A stretch of DNA of 64,000 nucleotides from Pseudoramibacter porci. Its GTDB lineage: Bacteria > Bacillota > Clostridia > Eubacteriales > Eubacteriaceae. The stretch spans positions 1 to 64,000 of the forward strand of contig NZ_VUMO01000006.1 in the NCBI RefSeq assembly GCF_009696145.1, given 5' to 3'. Of this stretch, positions 34,938 through 43,836 are shown in pieces. The notes beneath the pieces are model-generated. The model made no database searches, had not been told where the DNA came from, and saw only the letters and a list, made by a program, of their open reading frames with translations. Both the position numbers and the translations under genes were made by a program. Positions within the stretch are counted from its first letter, which is position 1, and every line of letters starts with the position of its first letter.

Positions 34938-36245
34938 ATGATCGATCAAGTTCAAATTTATGTAAAAGGCGGACGAGGCGGTCACGGGGGAATGACCTTT
35001 CACCGTGCAAAATATATTCCAAAGGGCGGACCAGATGGCGGAAACGGCGGAAAGGGCGGATCTGTCATCATTCAGGCAAGCTACAGTATGCGCACGCTCG
35101 CGCCATTTAAATATAAGAAAAAATTTCAAGCAACTGATGGCGGTGACGGTGCGTCCAGCAAAAGCTCGGGGAAAAATGGCAGCGATGTTATTGTGACAGT
35201 ACCTGTGGGCACGATTGTTAAAGACCGAACTACGGAAGAAATATTGGCTGATCTCTGTGAAGATGGACAGACTGTTATTGCAGCACAAGGCGGCCGAGGC
35301 GGTTTGGGTAATTATAACTTTGCAACTTCGACGCGTCAGTCGCCACGGTTTGCTCAAGGTGGTTCAAAGGGTGAAGAGCGAACATTAGTACTCGAGTTAA
35401 AGCTTATTGCGGATGTTGGGCTCCTCGGATTTCCTAATGTTGGAAAATCGACTTTTTTGTCTGTTGTGACGAAGGCCAACCCTAAAATTGGTAATTATCC
35501 ATTCACGACTATTGATCCAAATCTCGGCGTTGTTGAATGGAAAAATTTTGATTCCTTTGTTGTTGCTGATGTCCCAGGCATTATCGAAGGGGCTAGTGAG
35601 GGCGTTGGATTGGGGTTACGCTTTCTGCGTCATATTGAAAGAACTAAATTATTTCTGCACTTTCTGGATGTTTCGGAGACAGCTTTGTTAAGCGGAGAAG
35701 ATCCCCTTGATTGTTTCGAAAAAATTAATAATGAGTTGGAACAGTATAATCCTAAAATGCTGGATAAGCCACAAATCGTCGTATTGTCTAAATCTGATAT
35801 GGCAGATCCAGACGTTGTTGAAGAGGTGGCGAAAAAGCTCAAAGAAAAAAAATATCCAGTTTTTCCTATTTCTTCTGCGACGAACAAAGGCATTGACGAA
35901 TTATTGGGCTATACAATTAACAAGTTAAAAGAAATTCCAGATCAAAAATCTGTAGCATTGAGTCAAGAAGTGGCGTCTGAATCATCGAACCGAGTTTATT
36001 CTTTGAAGAGAACGAAACCTCATTTTTCAATTGAAGTGCAACATAGGGGGGCAGAAAAAGTCTATGTTGTGACCGGTGATTTCGATCAGCTTATTCATTC
36101 AGTAAATTTCGATGATTTAACGTCGACGCGTTATTTTCAAAAACGATTGAAAGACGCAGGGGTGTTTTCAGCTCTTGAACAGGAAGGCATCCAAGAAGAA
36201 GATATCGTTTCAATTGAAGGAATAGAGTTTGAATATTTTATATAG
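34938..36245 (+). CDS. obg: GTPase ObgE/CgtA
   Basis: Ribosome-assembly and stress GTPase of 435 aa. Domains: glycine-rich Obg fold (1-158, with GGDGGNGGKGGS-type repeats), G domain (about 159-330) with GFPNVGKST, DVPGIIEGA and SKSD, and a C-terminal OCT domain (about 350-430). Upstream RBS GGGAG. yhbY follows after 5 bases. Confidence 0.96.
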   Translation: MIDQVQIYVKGGRGGHGGMTFHRAKYIPKGGPDGGNGGKGGSVIIQASYSMRTLAPFKYKKKFQATDGGDGASSKSSGKNGSDVIVTVPVGTIVKDRTTEEILADLCEDGQTVIAAQGGRGGLGNYNFATSTRQSPRFAQGGSKGEERTLVLELKLIADVGLLGFPNVGKSTFLSVVTKANPKIGNYPFTTIDPNLGVVEWKNFDSFVVADVPGIIEGASEGVGLGLRFLRHIERTKLFLHFLDVSETALLSGEDPLDCFEKINNELEQYNPKMLDKPQIVVLSKSDMADPDVVEEVAKKLKEKKYPVFPISSATNKGIDELLGYTINKLKEIPDQKSVALSQEVASESSNRVYSLKRTKPHFSIEVQHRGAEKVYVVTGDFDQLIHSVNFDDLTSTRYFQKRLKDAGVFSALEQEGIQEEDIVSIEGIEFEYFI

Positions 36246-36250
36246 AAATT

Positions 36251-36562
36251 ATGTTAACAAGTAAACAAAGAAATTATTTAAGAAAATTGGCCGTTTCAGA
36301 GAATCCTGTCATATACATAGGGAAAGGCGGCATTGACAGAGAAATTACAAATCAGTCTTACAAAGCCATTGTGGCCAGAGAATTGATTAAGGGGAAAGTT
36401 CAGCAGAACGCACCGATTGATGCGCGATCCGCTGCTGAAGAACTGGCTTTACATCTGAAAGCAGATGTTGTCACGGTGCTTGGAAATACTTTTGTCTTAT
36501 TTAAGAGAAATCCTCAGCATATTCGTATCGATTTACCGACAAAGAAAAACGAATTAAAATAA
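36251..36562 (+). CDS. yhbY: YhbY/CRS1-YhbY (CRM) RNA-binding protein
   Basis: A 103-aa CRM-domain protein associated with pre-50S ribosomes. It shows the fold's LTSKQRNYLRKLA start, the GKGGI loop, and LVLYK-like VLFKRNP near the end. It lies between obg and nadD, the usual Firmicute order. Confidence 0.93.
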   Translation: MLTSKQRNYLRKLAVSENPVIYIGKGGIDREITNQSYKAIVARELIKGKVQQNAPIDARSAAEELALHLKADVVTVLGNTFVLFKRNPQHIRIDLPTKKNELK

Positions 36563-36563
36563 A

Positions 36564-37181
36564 ATGAATGGAAAAATTGGGATCTTTGGAGGGAGTTTTA
36601 ATCCAATTCATATTGGACACCTTCATTTGGCCGAATCTGCAAGAATTCAATTCGGATTAGAACGGGTGATTTTTATCCCAACGGGAGCTAATCCGTTTAA
36701 ATTTGAAACCGCGCCGACGAACGATGTATTAGAACGCAAAAATCGTTATAAAATGGTTACACTAGCGATTGCGTCAAATCCTTTTTTTGAAGTTTCACCG
36801 ATTGAAATCAATCGCACGGGAAAAACTTATACAATTGACACGATCCAAAAAATCAGGGAACAATATCCGGATAAGGAATTGTTCTTTATAGCGGGTGCTG
36901 ATATTGTTTTTAATATTACCAAATGGCGTAAAATTGATGCATTGTTCAAGCAAACGGCGTTCATTGTAGCGGAGCGTCCGGGATATCCCACTTTTAAATT
37001 GAGATGGGCGATATTGAGGCTGCGAAAGCGTTATCGGGCAATGATTTACCCTATGATGTTATCTGGAATGGATATCACTTCAACTGATATTCGAAAAAGA
37101 ATTCGGGAGGGGAAATCCGTTCGTTATTTAATTCCAGACGATGTCAATGCTTATATTCAGTCAAAAAATTTATACCGTTGA
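36564..37181 (+). CDS. nadD: Nicotinate-nucleotide adenylyltransferase
   Basis: Makes deamido-NAD+ from nicotinate mononucleotide and ATP. The 205-aa nucleotidyltransferase has GGSFNPIHIGHL (the GxFxPxHxGH loop) at the N-terminus and ISSTxIR-like ITSTDIRKRI near the C-terminus. It starts one base after the yhbY stop. Confidence 0.95.
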   Translation: MNGKIGIFGGSFNPIHIGHLHLAESARIQFGLERVIFIPTGANPFKFETAPTNDVLERKNRYKMVTLAIASNPFFEVSPIEINRTGKTYTIDTIQKIREQYPDKELFFIAGADIVFNITKWRKIDALFKQTAFIVAERPGYPTFKLRWAILRLRKRYRAMIYPMMLSGMDITSTDIRKRIREGKSVRYLIPDDVNAYIQSKNLYR

Positions 37182-37194
37182 ATAGGAAATCATA

Positions 37195-37797
37195 TTGAAA
37201 AAAGAAAAGAATCAATTTGAGCAAATCAAGATTGAACTTAAAAAAGTACTAAAACCACATCGATTCAATCACACACTTGGCGTTGTAAAATCGGCGTCAA
37301 AATTAGCAAGACAAAATGGTATTGATGTTTGCCAAGCTGAGATGGCCGCGTTATTGCACGATTGTGCAAAGAATTTTTCGAATCATGAAATGCTTCAAAT
37401 AGCAAAGGATGAAAAAATCGCTTTGGACCCGATCATGATACTTGAACCTCAATTATTACACGGCCCTGTTGGCGCTGTAGTCGCTAAGAAAAAGTATCAT
37501 GTAAAAGATCCTGAAGTTTTGTCGGCGATTGATTGTCACACAACGGGAAAAAGCAATATGAGTACGCTAGACAAAATTATTTATCTGGCTGATTTTATTG
37601 AGCCTGGCAGAGATTATCCTGGTGTAGAGCATTTGAGAAAAACTAGTTATGACAAAGATTTGGATATGGCATGTCGGGAAGCCTTTGATAATACTATTTC
37701 ATATGTTATGCGTATTGGCGGCTTAATTCATCCTAGGACGATTGAAGCGCGAAATTACATGATCATTGAAGAGAAGTATCAGATAAATAAAGAGTAA
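37195..37797 (+). CDS. yqeK: YqeK-type HD-domain hydrolase
   Basis: A 200-aa HD-superfamily enzyme; YqeK relatives are symmetrical Ap4A hydrolases. The HD metal ligands are H26-equivalent (RFNHTLGV), HD in ALLHDCAKN, and the later H and D in LLHGPVGA and ADFIEPGR. TTG start with a weak AGGA. Its place between nadD and rsfS is conserved in Firmicutes. Confidence 0.93.
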   Translation: MKKEKNQFEQIKIELKKVLKPHRFNHTLGVVKSASKLARQNGIDVCQAEMAALLHDCAKNFSNHEMLQIAKDEKIALDPIMILEPQLLHGPVGAVVAKKKYHVKDPEVLSAIDCHTTGKSNMSTLDKIIYLADFIEPGRDYPGVEHLRKTSYDKDLDMACREAFDNTISYVMRIGGLIHPRTIEARNYMIIEEKYQINKE

Positions 37798-37808
37798 TGA
37801 GGATCAAA

Positions 37809-38177
37809 ATGAGTACAAATAAAATTTTTGAAATAGAACCGATGGAATTTGTTGAATATGTACAAAAATGGATCGACGACCGTTTGGGGATCGATACAAA
37901 AGTGATTGATGTTCGGGGACGCTCATCCTTAGCCGACTTTATTGTGATTACCAGTGGCAGTAATGTTCGTCAAGTTAATGCTATTAGTCAGAATATTCAG
38001 GACAACGCCTCTAAGATGGGGATAGAGCCTAAAAATGTTGAGGGTGAACGAGAATCACGTTGGATTCTTTTGGATTATTACGATGTTATTATTCATGTTT
38101 TCTCTCAGGAAGAACGTGAATTTTACGATTTGGAACGATTATGGCAAGATGATATGCGGCCGTCAAATCAGAAATAA
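37809..38177 (+). CDS. rsfS: Ribosomal silencing factor RsfS
   Basis: Binds L14 and blocks subunit joining when nutrients are low. The 122-aa product has the RsfS core VIDVRGRSSLADFIVITSGSNVRQVNAI and WILLDYYDVIIHVFSQEEREFYDLERLW. An in-frame ATG at 37797 overlaps the yqeK stop, but TGAGGA favours ATG 37809. Confidence 0.94.
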   Translation: MSTNKIFEIEPMEFVEYVQKWIDDRLGIDTKVIDVRGRSSLADFIVITSGSNVRQVNAISQNIQDNASKMGIEPKNVEGERESRWILLDYYDVIIHVFSQEEREFYDLERLWQDDMRPSNQK

Positions 38178-38194
38178 GTAGAAAGGATAGTTTA

Positions 38195-39274
38195 ATGCAG
38201 ATAGGGATTATAGGGTTACCTAATGTAGGAAAGAGTACAATTTTTAATGCCATTACAAAAGCTGGAGCAGAATCGGCCAATTATCCATTTTGTACCATTG
38301 ATCCAAATGTTGGGATGGTAGCGGTTCCCGACCCGCGTTTGGATGTGTTGGGGAAAATGTATGACACAAAAAAGATTGTTCCAACCACCATTGAATTTGT
38401 TGATATAGCGGGCTTAGTAAAAGGCGCAAGCCGAGGTGAAGGTCTAGGCAATAAGTTTCTTGCGAATATTCGTGAAGTCGATGCGGTTGCTCATGTTGTC
38501 CGTTGCTTTGAAAATGAAAATATCGTTCATGTCGAGGGAAAGATTGATCCAGTCGACGATGTGGAAACCATCAATCTTGAATTGATTTTCGCTGATTTGG
38601 AAATGATTGAACGAAGAATTGATAAAACAACACGAGCAGCAAAAGGCTCTAAAGAAGCTAAAAAGCAGCTGGAAATTTTGCAACGCGTAAAAGCATCTTT
38701 AGAAGCACAAAAAAAACCAGATCCCGCAGATTATTCTGAAGATGAGTGGAAGTGGGTCTCTAGTCTTCAAATGATCTGTACGAAGCCGATTTTCTATGTT
38801 GCCAATGTTTCAGAAGATGATTTGTCGGAAGATAACGATTATGTCAAAGCACTTAGAGATTATGTGGCACCAGCGGAAGTTGTTAAAATTTCAGCCAAAA
38901 TTGAAGAAGAGATCTCAACATTAGAAGATGATGAAAAACAAGAGTTTCTTGACGCTATGGGAATGGATTCGTCAGGTTTAGATCGTGTGATTTCAGTTGC
39001 TTATCGTTTATTGGGGTTGATATCATTTTTGACCGCTGGTCCTGATGAATGCCGCGCGTGGACCATTACAAAGGGGACGAAGGCCCCACAGGCAGCTGGA
39101 AAAGTTCATACTGATATGGAACGAGGTTTTATTAAAGCGGAAATTACGAGCTATGATGATCTCATCGAAGCGGGAAGCGAAGCAAAAGCAAGAGAATTAG
39201 GTTTAACGCGGACAGAAGGTAAAGATTACGTTATGAAAGATGGCGATGTCACTTTCTTTAAATTCAATGTTTGA
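38195..39274 (+). CDS. ychF: YchF/Ola1-type P-loop NTPase
   Basis: A 359-aa Obg-related NTPase that prefers ATP. P-loop GLPNVGKST near residue 6-14, DIAGLV for G3, and a G4 position that reads NVSE rather than NKxD, as expected for ATP specificity. A central coiled coil (about 130-190) and a C-terminal TGS domain ending FFKFNV complete it. AGAAAGGA upstream. Terminated by a strong hairpin. Confidence 0.95.
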   Translation: MQIGIIGLPNVGKSTIFNAITKAGAESANYPFCTIDPNVGMVAVPDPRLDVLGKMYDTKKIVPTTIEFVDIAGLVKGASRGEGLGNKFLANIREVDAVAHVVRCFENENIVHVEGKIDPVDDVETINLELIFADLEMIERRIDKTTRAAKGSKEAKKQLEILQRVKASLEAQKKPDPADYSEDEWKWVSSLQMICTKPIFYVANVSEDDLSEDNDYVKALRDYVAPAEVVKISAKIEEEISTLEDDEKQEFLDAMGMDSSGLDRVISVAYRLLGLISFLTAGPDECRAWTITKGTKAPQAAGKVHTDMERGFIKAEITSYDDLIEAGSEAKARELGLTRTEGKDYVMKDGDVTFFKFNV

Positions 39275-39276
39275 TA

Positions 39277-39322
39277 AAAAAAGGTTATTTCCGTAGCACA
39301 CAAGACGGAAATAACCTTTTTT
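39277..39322. terminator. Bidirectional terminator between ychF and proC
   Basis: A perfect stem of about 18 bp, AAAAAAGGTTATTTCCGT with ACGGAAATAACCTTTTTT, has A and T runs at the two feet and lies between converging genes. Confidence 0.9.
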
Positions 39323-39324
39323 AT

Positions 39325-40140
39325 CTAATTATCTTTTGACATTGCGATTGATTTTTTTATCGTATCTTTTACCGCTTGTGAAACAATTCCTCTAAACCCT
39401 TTATTTTCTAATGTTAAAACGCCTTCGATGGTCGTTCCGGAAGGGGAGGTGACCATATCTTTTAGTGCGCCAGGGTGTTGCCCGGAATCTAGAACCATTT
39501 TTGCAGAGCCTAAGACCGCTTGAGCAGCAAAGGTATAAGCCTGTTGCCGCGGCATCCCGGCCTGTACCCCGGCATCGGCCATCGCTTCGATAAACATAAA
39601 TACAAAGGCAGGAGAGGAACCGGAAATGCCCGTTACAGCATCCATTAATTTTTCAGGAATCAATTCAGCTTTCCCGAGACATTTAAATAAAGTTAATACT
39701 TCATTTTGATTTTCATTAGAGATGAATTGATTCGGAGTCAAGGCAGACATGCCTTCTCCGACAAGAGCTGGTGTATTGGGCATGACTCGAACAAGAGAGA
39801 TAGTCTTTCCAAAGAGATCTTCGATTGCAGAAATCTTTTGACCAGCAGCAATTGTGACGATAATTTTAGACGAATCGACGGTATCGCGGATTTCTTTTAT
39901 GATATTGGGATAAATATTTGGCTTAACCGCTAAAATGATGATATTTGCGTTTTTCACCAAGGACACATTGTCAGTCTCTGGAATAATATTTAATTCATTT
40001 ACCAGACCAGTTAGTTTTTCCGAGTCAGGATCGAACATACGAACGGATGAAGGGACTACAACTTTTTTATTAATAATGCCCCTTGCTATTGCTGATGCCA
40101 TATTTCCAGCACCAATAATGCCGACAGGTTGATTAATCAT
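39325..40140 (-). CDS. proC: Pyrroline-5-carboxylate reductase
   Basis: Last step of proline synthesis; reduces P5C with NAD(P)H. The 271-aa protein has the Rossmann GIIGAGNMASAIARG, the segment AVKPNIYPNII, and the C-terminal signature VTSPSGTTIEGV. Good AGGAGG upstream on the minus strand. It complements the proA far upstream. Confidence 0.95.
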   Translation of the reverse strand: MINQPVGIIGAGNMASAIARGIINKKVVVPSSVRMFDPDSEKLTGLVNELNIIPETDNVSLVKNANIIILAVKPNIYPNIIKEIRDTVDSSKIIVTIAAGQKISAIEDLFGKTISLVRVMPNTPALVGEGMSALTPNQFISNENQNEVLTLFKCLGKAELIPEKLMDAVTGISGSSPAFVFMFIEAMADAGVQAGMPRQQAYTFAAQAVLGSAKMVLDSGQHPGALKDMVTSPSGTTIEGVLTLENKGFRGIVSQAVKDTIKKSIAMSKDN

Positions 40141-40230
40141 GAAATAACCTCCTTAAGATTTATTAGACCATTATAATCATTTTATGGAAAAGAAAAAATA
40201 AAAAAATGATTAATATCTTTTAGATAAGAC

Positions 40231-40258
40231 TTGACATAAAAAAGAACAATGGTAAAAT
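40231..40258 (+). promoter_or_regulatory. Promoter of tRNA-Ser/tRNA-Ala
   Basis: TTGACA (40231-40236), 16 bases, TAAAAT (40253-40258), ending 18 bases before the tRNA-Ser 5' end. Confidence 0.75.
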
Positions 40259-40275
40259 ATTTATCGTAGTCTTTT

Positions 40276-40366
40276 GGAGAAGTATCGAAGAGGTCATAAC
40301 GAGCCGCACTCGAAATGCGGTTGTCCATTTTTGGGCACGTGGGTTCGAATCCCACCTTCTCCGCCA
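40276..40366 (+). tRNA. tRNA-Ser (anticodon CGA)
   Basis: Acceptor GGAGAAG/CTTCTCC, anticodon stem CCGCA/TGCGG with loop CTCGAAA, a long variable arm (TGTCC/GGGCA) typical of tRNA-Ser, T-loop TTCGAAT, CCA encoded. Confidence 0.94.
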
Positions 40367-40384
40367 GTCAAAAACATAATAAAT

Positions 40385-40460
40385 GGGGGTGTAGCTCAGT
40401 TGGGAGAGCGCGTGATTCGCATTTACGAGGTCAGGGGTTCGAATCCCCTCATCTCCACCA
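40385..40460 (+). tRNA. tRNA-Ala (anticodon CGC)
   Basis: Acceptor GGGGGTG/CATCTCC with G-T pairs, D arm AGCTCAGTTGGGAGAGC, anticodon loop TTCGCAT, T-loop TTCGAAT, CCA encoded. The anticodon CGC reads GCG. The anticodon stem has a G-T pair. Confidence 0.92.
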
Positions 40461-40471
40461 TTTGGCTAAAT

Positions 40472-40499
40472 ACCGACGTTTCAAGGCGTCGGTTTTTTT
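40472..40499 (+). terminator. Terminator after tRNA-Ala
   Basis: ACCGACG/CGTCGGT stem followed by seven Ts. Confidence 0.85.
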
Positions 40500-40575
40500 G
40501 TTACAACGAGAATGCACGAAAAATGCACGAATTCTGCATATCGCCTTTGCCGACAATACTCAATCCATAATTGCG

Positions 40576-40611
40576 ATAATATGCAATTTTCTGCATATTA
40601 TGCATTTTTTC
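40576..40611 (+). terminator. Perfect inverted repeat with T-run
   Basis: ATAATATGCA/TGCATATTAT with a 6-base loop, then GCATTTTTT. Its gene is not evident; it may be left from lost sequence. Confidence 0.5.
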
Positions 40612-40816
40612 TATTCAGTGCGCGGGAATTCACAGAACTAACGGATAATATTTTACAAATTTTTGTACGCAATTTATACTACTTGGCAAGAATTGAATTT
40701 TCAATTGTTAATGCAAAAGAAAGCCTTTAGAATATTTATTGTATCGATTGGGAGGCTTTTGAGAGTAAGTAAAAAATAAGCAGAAATGCTATATTAGATT
40801 CCGAATGATAAGAAAG

Positions 40817-40951
40817 TGAGTATTATAAAACGAGAGGGAAAACAAAGCATCTTGATTTTCGAAATATCAAACCAGAAGAGACAGTTCAGGTCGTTGCCAT
40901 TGAACTTATCTGTTTTTCTAACAGTGAAATTTGCATAGCTTAAGCTGTGCG
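40817..40951 (+). pseudogene. Short coding-like remnant, unidentified
   Basis: One frame stays open for about 44 codons and reads protein-like, with KHLDFRNIKPEETVQ followed by VVAIELICFSNSEICIA and TAA. It has no clear start or RBS, and the surroundings are decayed. I do not recognise the family. It may be a fragment of a mobile-element gene; chance is also possible. Confidence 0.25.
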
Positions 40952-41144
40952 TGAACAAAGAAATGATATTCATACACACTTTCTTTACCGCGTATAGTAA
41001 AGAAGTAACAGAGCAAGTATAGTGTATTTTCAGCTTGCTTTTTTAACAAGACAGATTCTCACAATTTAATCCTAATTTCAGACAAATGGATTATAAATAT
41101 AACGTAGTTTTAATCAGGATTAGTGAGGTGGAATTTACATATAT

Positions 41145-41669
41145 ATGGAAAGTATACGGGAAAAGAAGTATTTTAAACCATTTTATTCTATTACAGCTGA
41201 TATTATCAATGATCCTAAATTTCAAACATTAAAGCAGCAGCGTCATCATGGAAATGAATTAGGCAGATATGCCCACTGTGTACGGGTTGCTTATTATGCC
41301 TACGTCATTGCAAAAAAAATGCATCTCGATAGTTGGTCGACGGCGAGGGGGGCGTTGTTGCACGATTATTATTTTGAAGATTGGCGAACAGTAGAACACA
41401 ATGAAAGAGGATTCGATCGTATTCGGAATATGCATGCGGTCGTGCACCCGAAACACGCATTAAAAAATGCGGAAAAAGATTATGATCTCAATAAAAAAGA
41501 AGCAAATATGATTTTGAGACATATGTTTCCGGTGACGGTTACACCTCCTAAATACGCTGAAAGTTGGATTGTTTCTATAGTTGACAAAGGCGTAGCAACA
41601 TGTGAATTTGCACACGCTATTAAGATGTCATGGGTACAATTCCGTTCATCACAGATAGCAAATGTATAA
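41145..41669 (+). CDS. HD-domain hydrolase, function unknown
   Basis: A 174-aa HD-superfamily protein. Probable metal ligands are H49-region (GRYAHCVRVAYYAY), HD in GALLHDYYFEDW, then the later H (VVHPKHALKNA) and D (IVSIVDKGVA). Similar small HD proteins in Clostridia are unannotated phosphohydrolases. The GAGGTG at 41125-41130 is 14 nt from ATG, rather far; an in-frame ATA two codons upstream sits at ideal spacing. Single gene between two terminators. Confidence 0.8.
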   Translation: MESIREKKYFKPFYSITADIINDPKFQTLKQQRHHGNELGRYAHCVRVAYYAYVIAKKMHLDSWSTARGALLHDYYFEDWRTVEHNERGFDRIRNMHAVVHPKHALKNAEKDYDLNKKEANMILRHMFPVTVTPPKYAESWIVSIVDKGVATCEFAHAIKMSWVQFRSSQIANV

Positions 41670-41779
41670 ATTAATCGAGAAAAGTTATTGCATTTCGAAT
41701 TTTATTTTGATATACTAAAAAAGTTGAATTTTAGCTAAAGTTCGATCTTAAATATGCGAATGAGAAAGAGGTGAATACG

Positions 41780-41998
41780 ATGAAAGAAGGCATCCACCCA
41801 AAATATGGTAAAGCCATTGTAAAATGTGCTTGTGGCAATACTTTTGAAACTGGTTCCACAAAACCGGAACTGCGTGTTGAAATTTGTTCTGCTTGTCATC
41901 CATTCTATACGGGTAAACAAAAATTAGTCGATTCTGGCGGGCGAGTGGAAAGATTTAAGAAAAAATACGCTAAGGTATTAAATAACGAAGAAAAATAA
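41780..41998 (+). CDS. rpmE: 50S ribosomal protein L31 (zinc-binding form)
   Basis: A 72-aa L31 with the zinc cysteines CACG and CSAC (C+ type) and the family end [31 protein letters not shown] favours ATG 41780; an in-frame GTG (41771) is part of the SD region. Confidence 0.96.
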   Translation: MKEGIHPKYGKAIVKCACGNTFETGSTKPELRVEICSACHPFYTGKQKLVDSGGRVERFKKKYAKVLNNEEK

Positions 41999-42023
41999 GT
42001 CGGTAAACCGGCTTATTTTTTTG
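41994..42023 (+). terminator. Terminator overlapping the rpmE stop
   Basis: AATAAGTCGG/CCGGCTTATT with TAAA loop and seven Ts; its left arm includes the rpmE stop codon. Confidence 0.85.
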
Positions 42024-42036
42024 CTTAATTGCTAAG

Positions 42037-42894
42037 ATGAAAAACGAAACTTATGAACATGCGCTTCGCCGAGGCGCACAGATACTGAAACAGGCCAATA
42101 TTCCTGAACCGCGCTTTGAAGCAGAATTATTTTTATCTCATGCGTTAAATACGAATCGGCTTCAATTGCTCGTAAATCAAAATACGAAGCTGACTTTGGA
42201 ACAAAAACAACGTTACGATCAATGTCTCTTTAAGAGAACCCACCATCAGCCTTACGCTCAAATTGTAGGGCATAAGGAATTTATGGGTTTGGATTTTGTT
42301 GTCACGCCGGATGTGTTGATTCCACGACCAGACACCGAGAATATTGTTGAAAATGCTTTACAGATTTTAAAAAAGATGCCACAACAGAAACTTCGTGTTT
42401 TAGACTTGTGTTGCGGATCCGGAGATATAGGGATTGCCATAGCCTATTATGAAAAAAGAGCAGTTGTGACGGGATCAGATTTGTCGTTCAAAGCCTTAAA
42501 AATCGCAAAGGAAAATGCAAGGAAACACCAGATAGATATAAAGTTTGTGCAGAGTGATTTGTTTCAAGAGCTTTCAGATCAGTACAATATGATTGTAACT
42601 AATCCGCCATATATTCCAACTGAGGAAATCGATGATTTATCTCAAGATGTTAAAGATTTTGAACCTCAAATGGCTCTGGATGGCGGGAAAACAGGATTGG
42701 ATTTTTATCGAAGCATTTTTTCGGAAGCGCGCAATTTTTTAATGCCTGGCGGGACAATCATTTGCGAATGCGGATGGAACCAAATACATGACATCACTTT
42801 TATTGCAAATACTAATTATTTTAGCGTTCAAAAAGTTATTCGCGATTTATCCGGGTTAGATCGAGGGTTAGTTTGCAAGAGCTTAAGTCATTGA
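42037..42894 (+). CDS. prmC: Release-factor glutamine methyltransferase PrmC
   Basis: N5-methylates the GGQ glutamine of RF1 and RF2. A helical N-domain (1-85) precedes a Rossmann SAM domain with VLDLCCGSGDIGIAIAY and the amide-methylating TNPPYIP. Length of 285 aa is normal. No strong SD is visible. The partner prfA, often adjacent, is not in the window. The efp promoter overlaps its stop codon. Confidence 0.94.
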   Translation: MKNETYEHALRRGAQILKQANIPEPRFEAELFLSHALNTNRLQLLVNQNTKLTLEQKQRYDQCLFKRTHHQPYAQIVGHKEFMGLDFVVTPDVLIPRPDTENIVENALQILKKMPQQKLRVLDLCCGSGDIGIAIAYYEKRAVVTGSDLSFKALKIAKENARKHQIDIKFVQSDLFQELSDQYNMIVTNPPYIPTEEIDDLSQDVKDFEPQMALDGGKTGLDFYRSIFSEARNFLMPGGTIICECGWNQIHDITFIANTNYFSVQKVIRDLSGLDRGLVCKSLSH

Positions 42895-42919
42895 ACAAAA
42901 ATATCAGGTGTGATAAAAT
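42891..42919 (+). promoter_or_regulatory. Promoter of efp
   Basis: TTGAAC (42891-42896), a 17-base spacer and TAAAAT (42914-42919). The -35 overlaps the prmC stop codon. Confidence 0.7.
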
Positions 42920-42986
42920 ATTAAATAATCATTATTAATTTAGAATAAAATAGAAAAAATATTTCTATGATGGAGGTATAACGGAT

Positions 42987-43544
42987 ATGATTTCAGCAGG
43001 TGAATTTAAAAAAGGCGTTACATTTGTAATGGATGGGCAGGTTTATGTTGTGGTTGAATTTCAACATGTTAAACCTGGTAAGGGTGCTGCCTTTGTCAGA
43101 ACAAAGATTCGCAATGTTATTTCCGGAGCGGTAACTGAAACAACTTTCTCACCGAACGAAAAATTTGAACGTGCACATATCGATACAAAAGAAATGCAGT
43201 ATCTTTACGCGGACGGCGACCTGTATTATTTTATGGATCTGGAATCTTACGAACAGATCCCAATTGAATATGACAAGGTCAAGGATGCTTTACAGTATTT
43301 AAAAGAAAACGACAACGCTACCATTCGATTCTTTAAAGGCGAACCCTTTGAAGTCAAAGCGCCAAATTTTGTTACATTAAAAGTTACTCAAACAGAACCA
43401 GGTTTTAAAGGAGATACTGCTACAGGGGCAAACAAACCGTGTACGGTTGAAACAGGCGCTCAAATTACGGTGCCGCTGTTTGTTAACGAAGGAGATACCA
43501 TTCGTGTGGACACACGGGCCGGTGAATACATGGAACGTGTTTAA
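42987..43544 (+). CDS. efp: Elongation factor P
   Basis: Rescues ribosomes stalled on polyproline. The 185-aa protein has three beta-barrel domains; the loop that is modified in many bacteria reads [11 protein letters not shown], with lysine at the usual tip (K of PGKG). The C-terminus has the signature [24 protein letters not shown]. Its TAA overlaps the ATG of the next gene by one base. Confidence 0.96.
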   Translation: MISAGEFKKGVTFVMDGQVYVVVEFQHVKPGKGAAFVRTKIRNVISGAVTETTFSPNEKFERAHIDTKEMQYLYADGDLYYFMDLESYEQIPIEYDKVKDALQYLKENDNATIRFFKGEPFEVKAPNFVTLKVTQTEPGFKGDTATGANKPCTVETGAQITVPLFVNEGDTIRVDTRAGEYMERV

Positions 43545-43822
43545 TGGTTGACAATACAAAAACAGCGATTGAAAAACTGGCAAAGCGTATAGATGATTTA
43601 GAACGTCGGGTTGCTGAGTTGGAAAACGCAGTGGAAACGTGTCATCATGATGAACAAGATGATTATTATGAAGTCACCTGCGCAAATTGCGGACATACCT
43701 TCATTGCAAGTTTTGAAGATTTCGCAGAGGATCGCGTTGTATGTCCTCAGTGCGAAAGTAAGTTTTGTTTAGATGATGACACCCTAGAAAAACTCCAGGA
43801 TCATGACGAACATCATCATTGA
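43544..43822 (+). CDS. Coiled-coil zinc-ribbon protein with His-rich tail, function unknown
   Basis: A 92-aa acidic protein. Residues 1-30 form a coiled coil (IEKLAKRIDDLERRVAELENAVE); two CxxC knuckles (CANC at about 44-47 and CPQC at about 64-67) form a probable zinc ribbon; the end is DHDEHHH, with another CHHDE cluster before the ribbon. It is coupled to efp by TAATG overlap and precedes an Asp23-family gene. Similar efp-linked zinc-ribbon proteins occur in Clostridia; a role in translation or metal handling is a guess. Confidence 0.78.
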   Translation: MVDNTKTAIEKLAKRIDDLERRVAELENAVETCHHDEQDDYYEVTCANCGHTFIASFEDFAEDRVVCPQCESKFCLDDDTLEKLQDHDEHHH

Positions 43823-43836
43823 AAAGAGGTATGTAG

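Larger units (their letters stand above)
40500..41124. other. Gene-poor gap downstream of tRNA-Ala with repeats and hairpins
   Basis: About 625 bases without a convincing intact gene. Visible parts are a direct repeat AATGCACGA at 40511-40519 and 40522-40530; a perfect 10-bp inverted repeat (40576-40585 with 40592-40601) followed by six Ts, probably a terminator; a short coding-like fragment at about 40817-40951; and a terminator AGCAAG/CTTGCT with Ts at about 41012-41046. The composition is AT-rich and looks like a decayed insertion next to a tRNA. Confidence 0.5.

Noticed and set aside
40274-40730. Open frames of 72-108 codons starting in tRNA-Ser/tRNA-Ala
   Set aside because: They begin inside tRNA genes and run into AT-rich sequence with no SD and no protein-like pattern.
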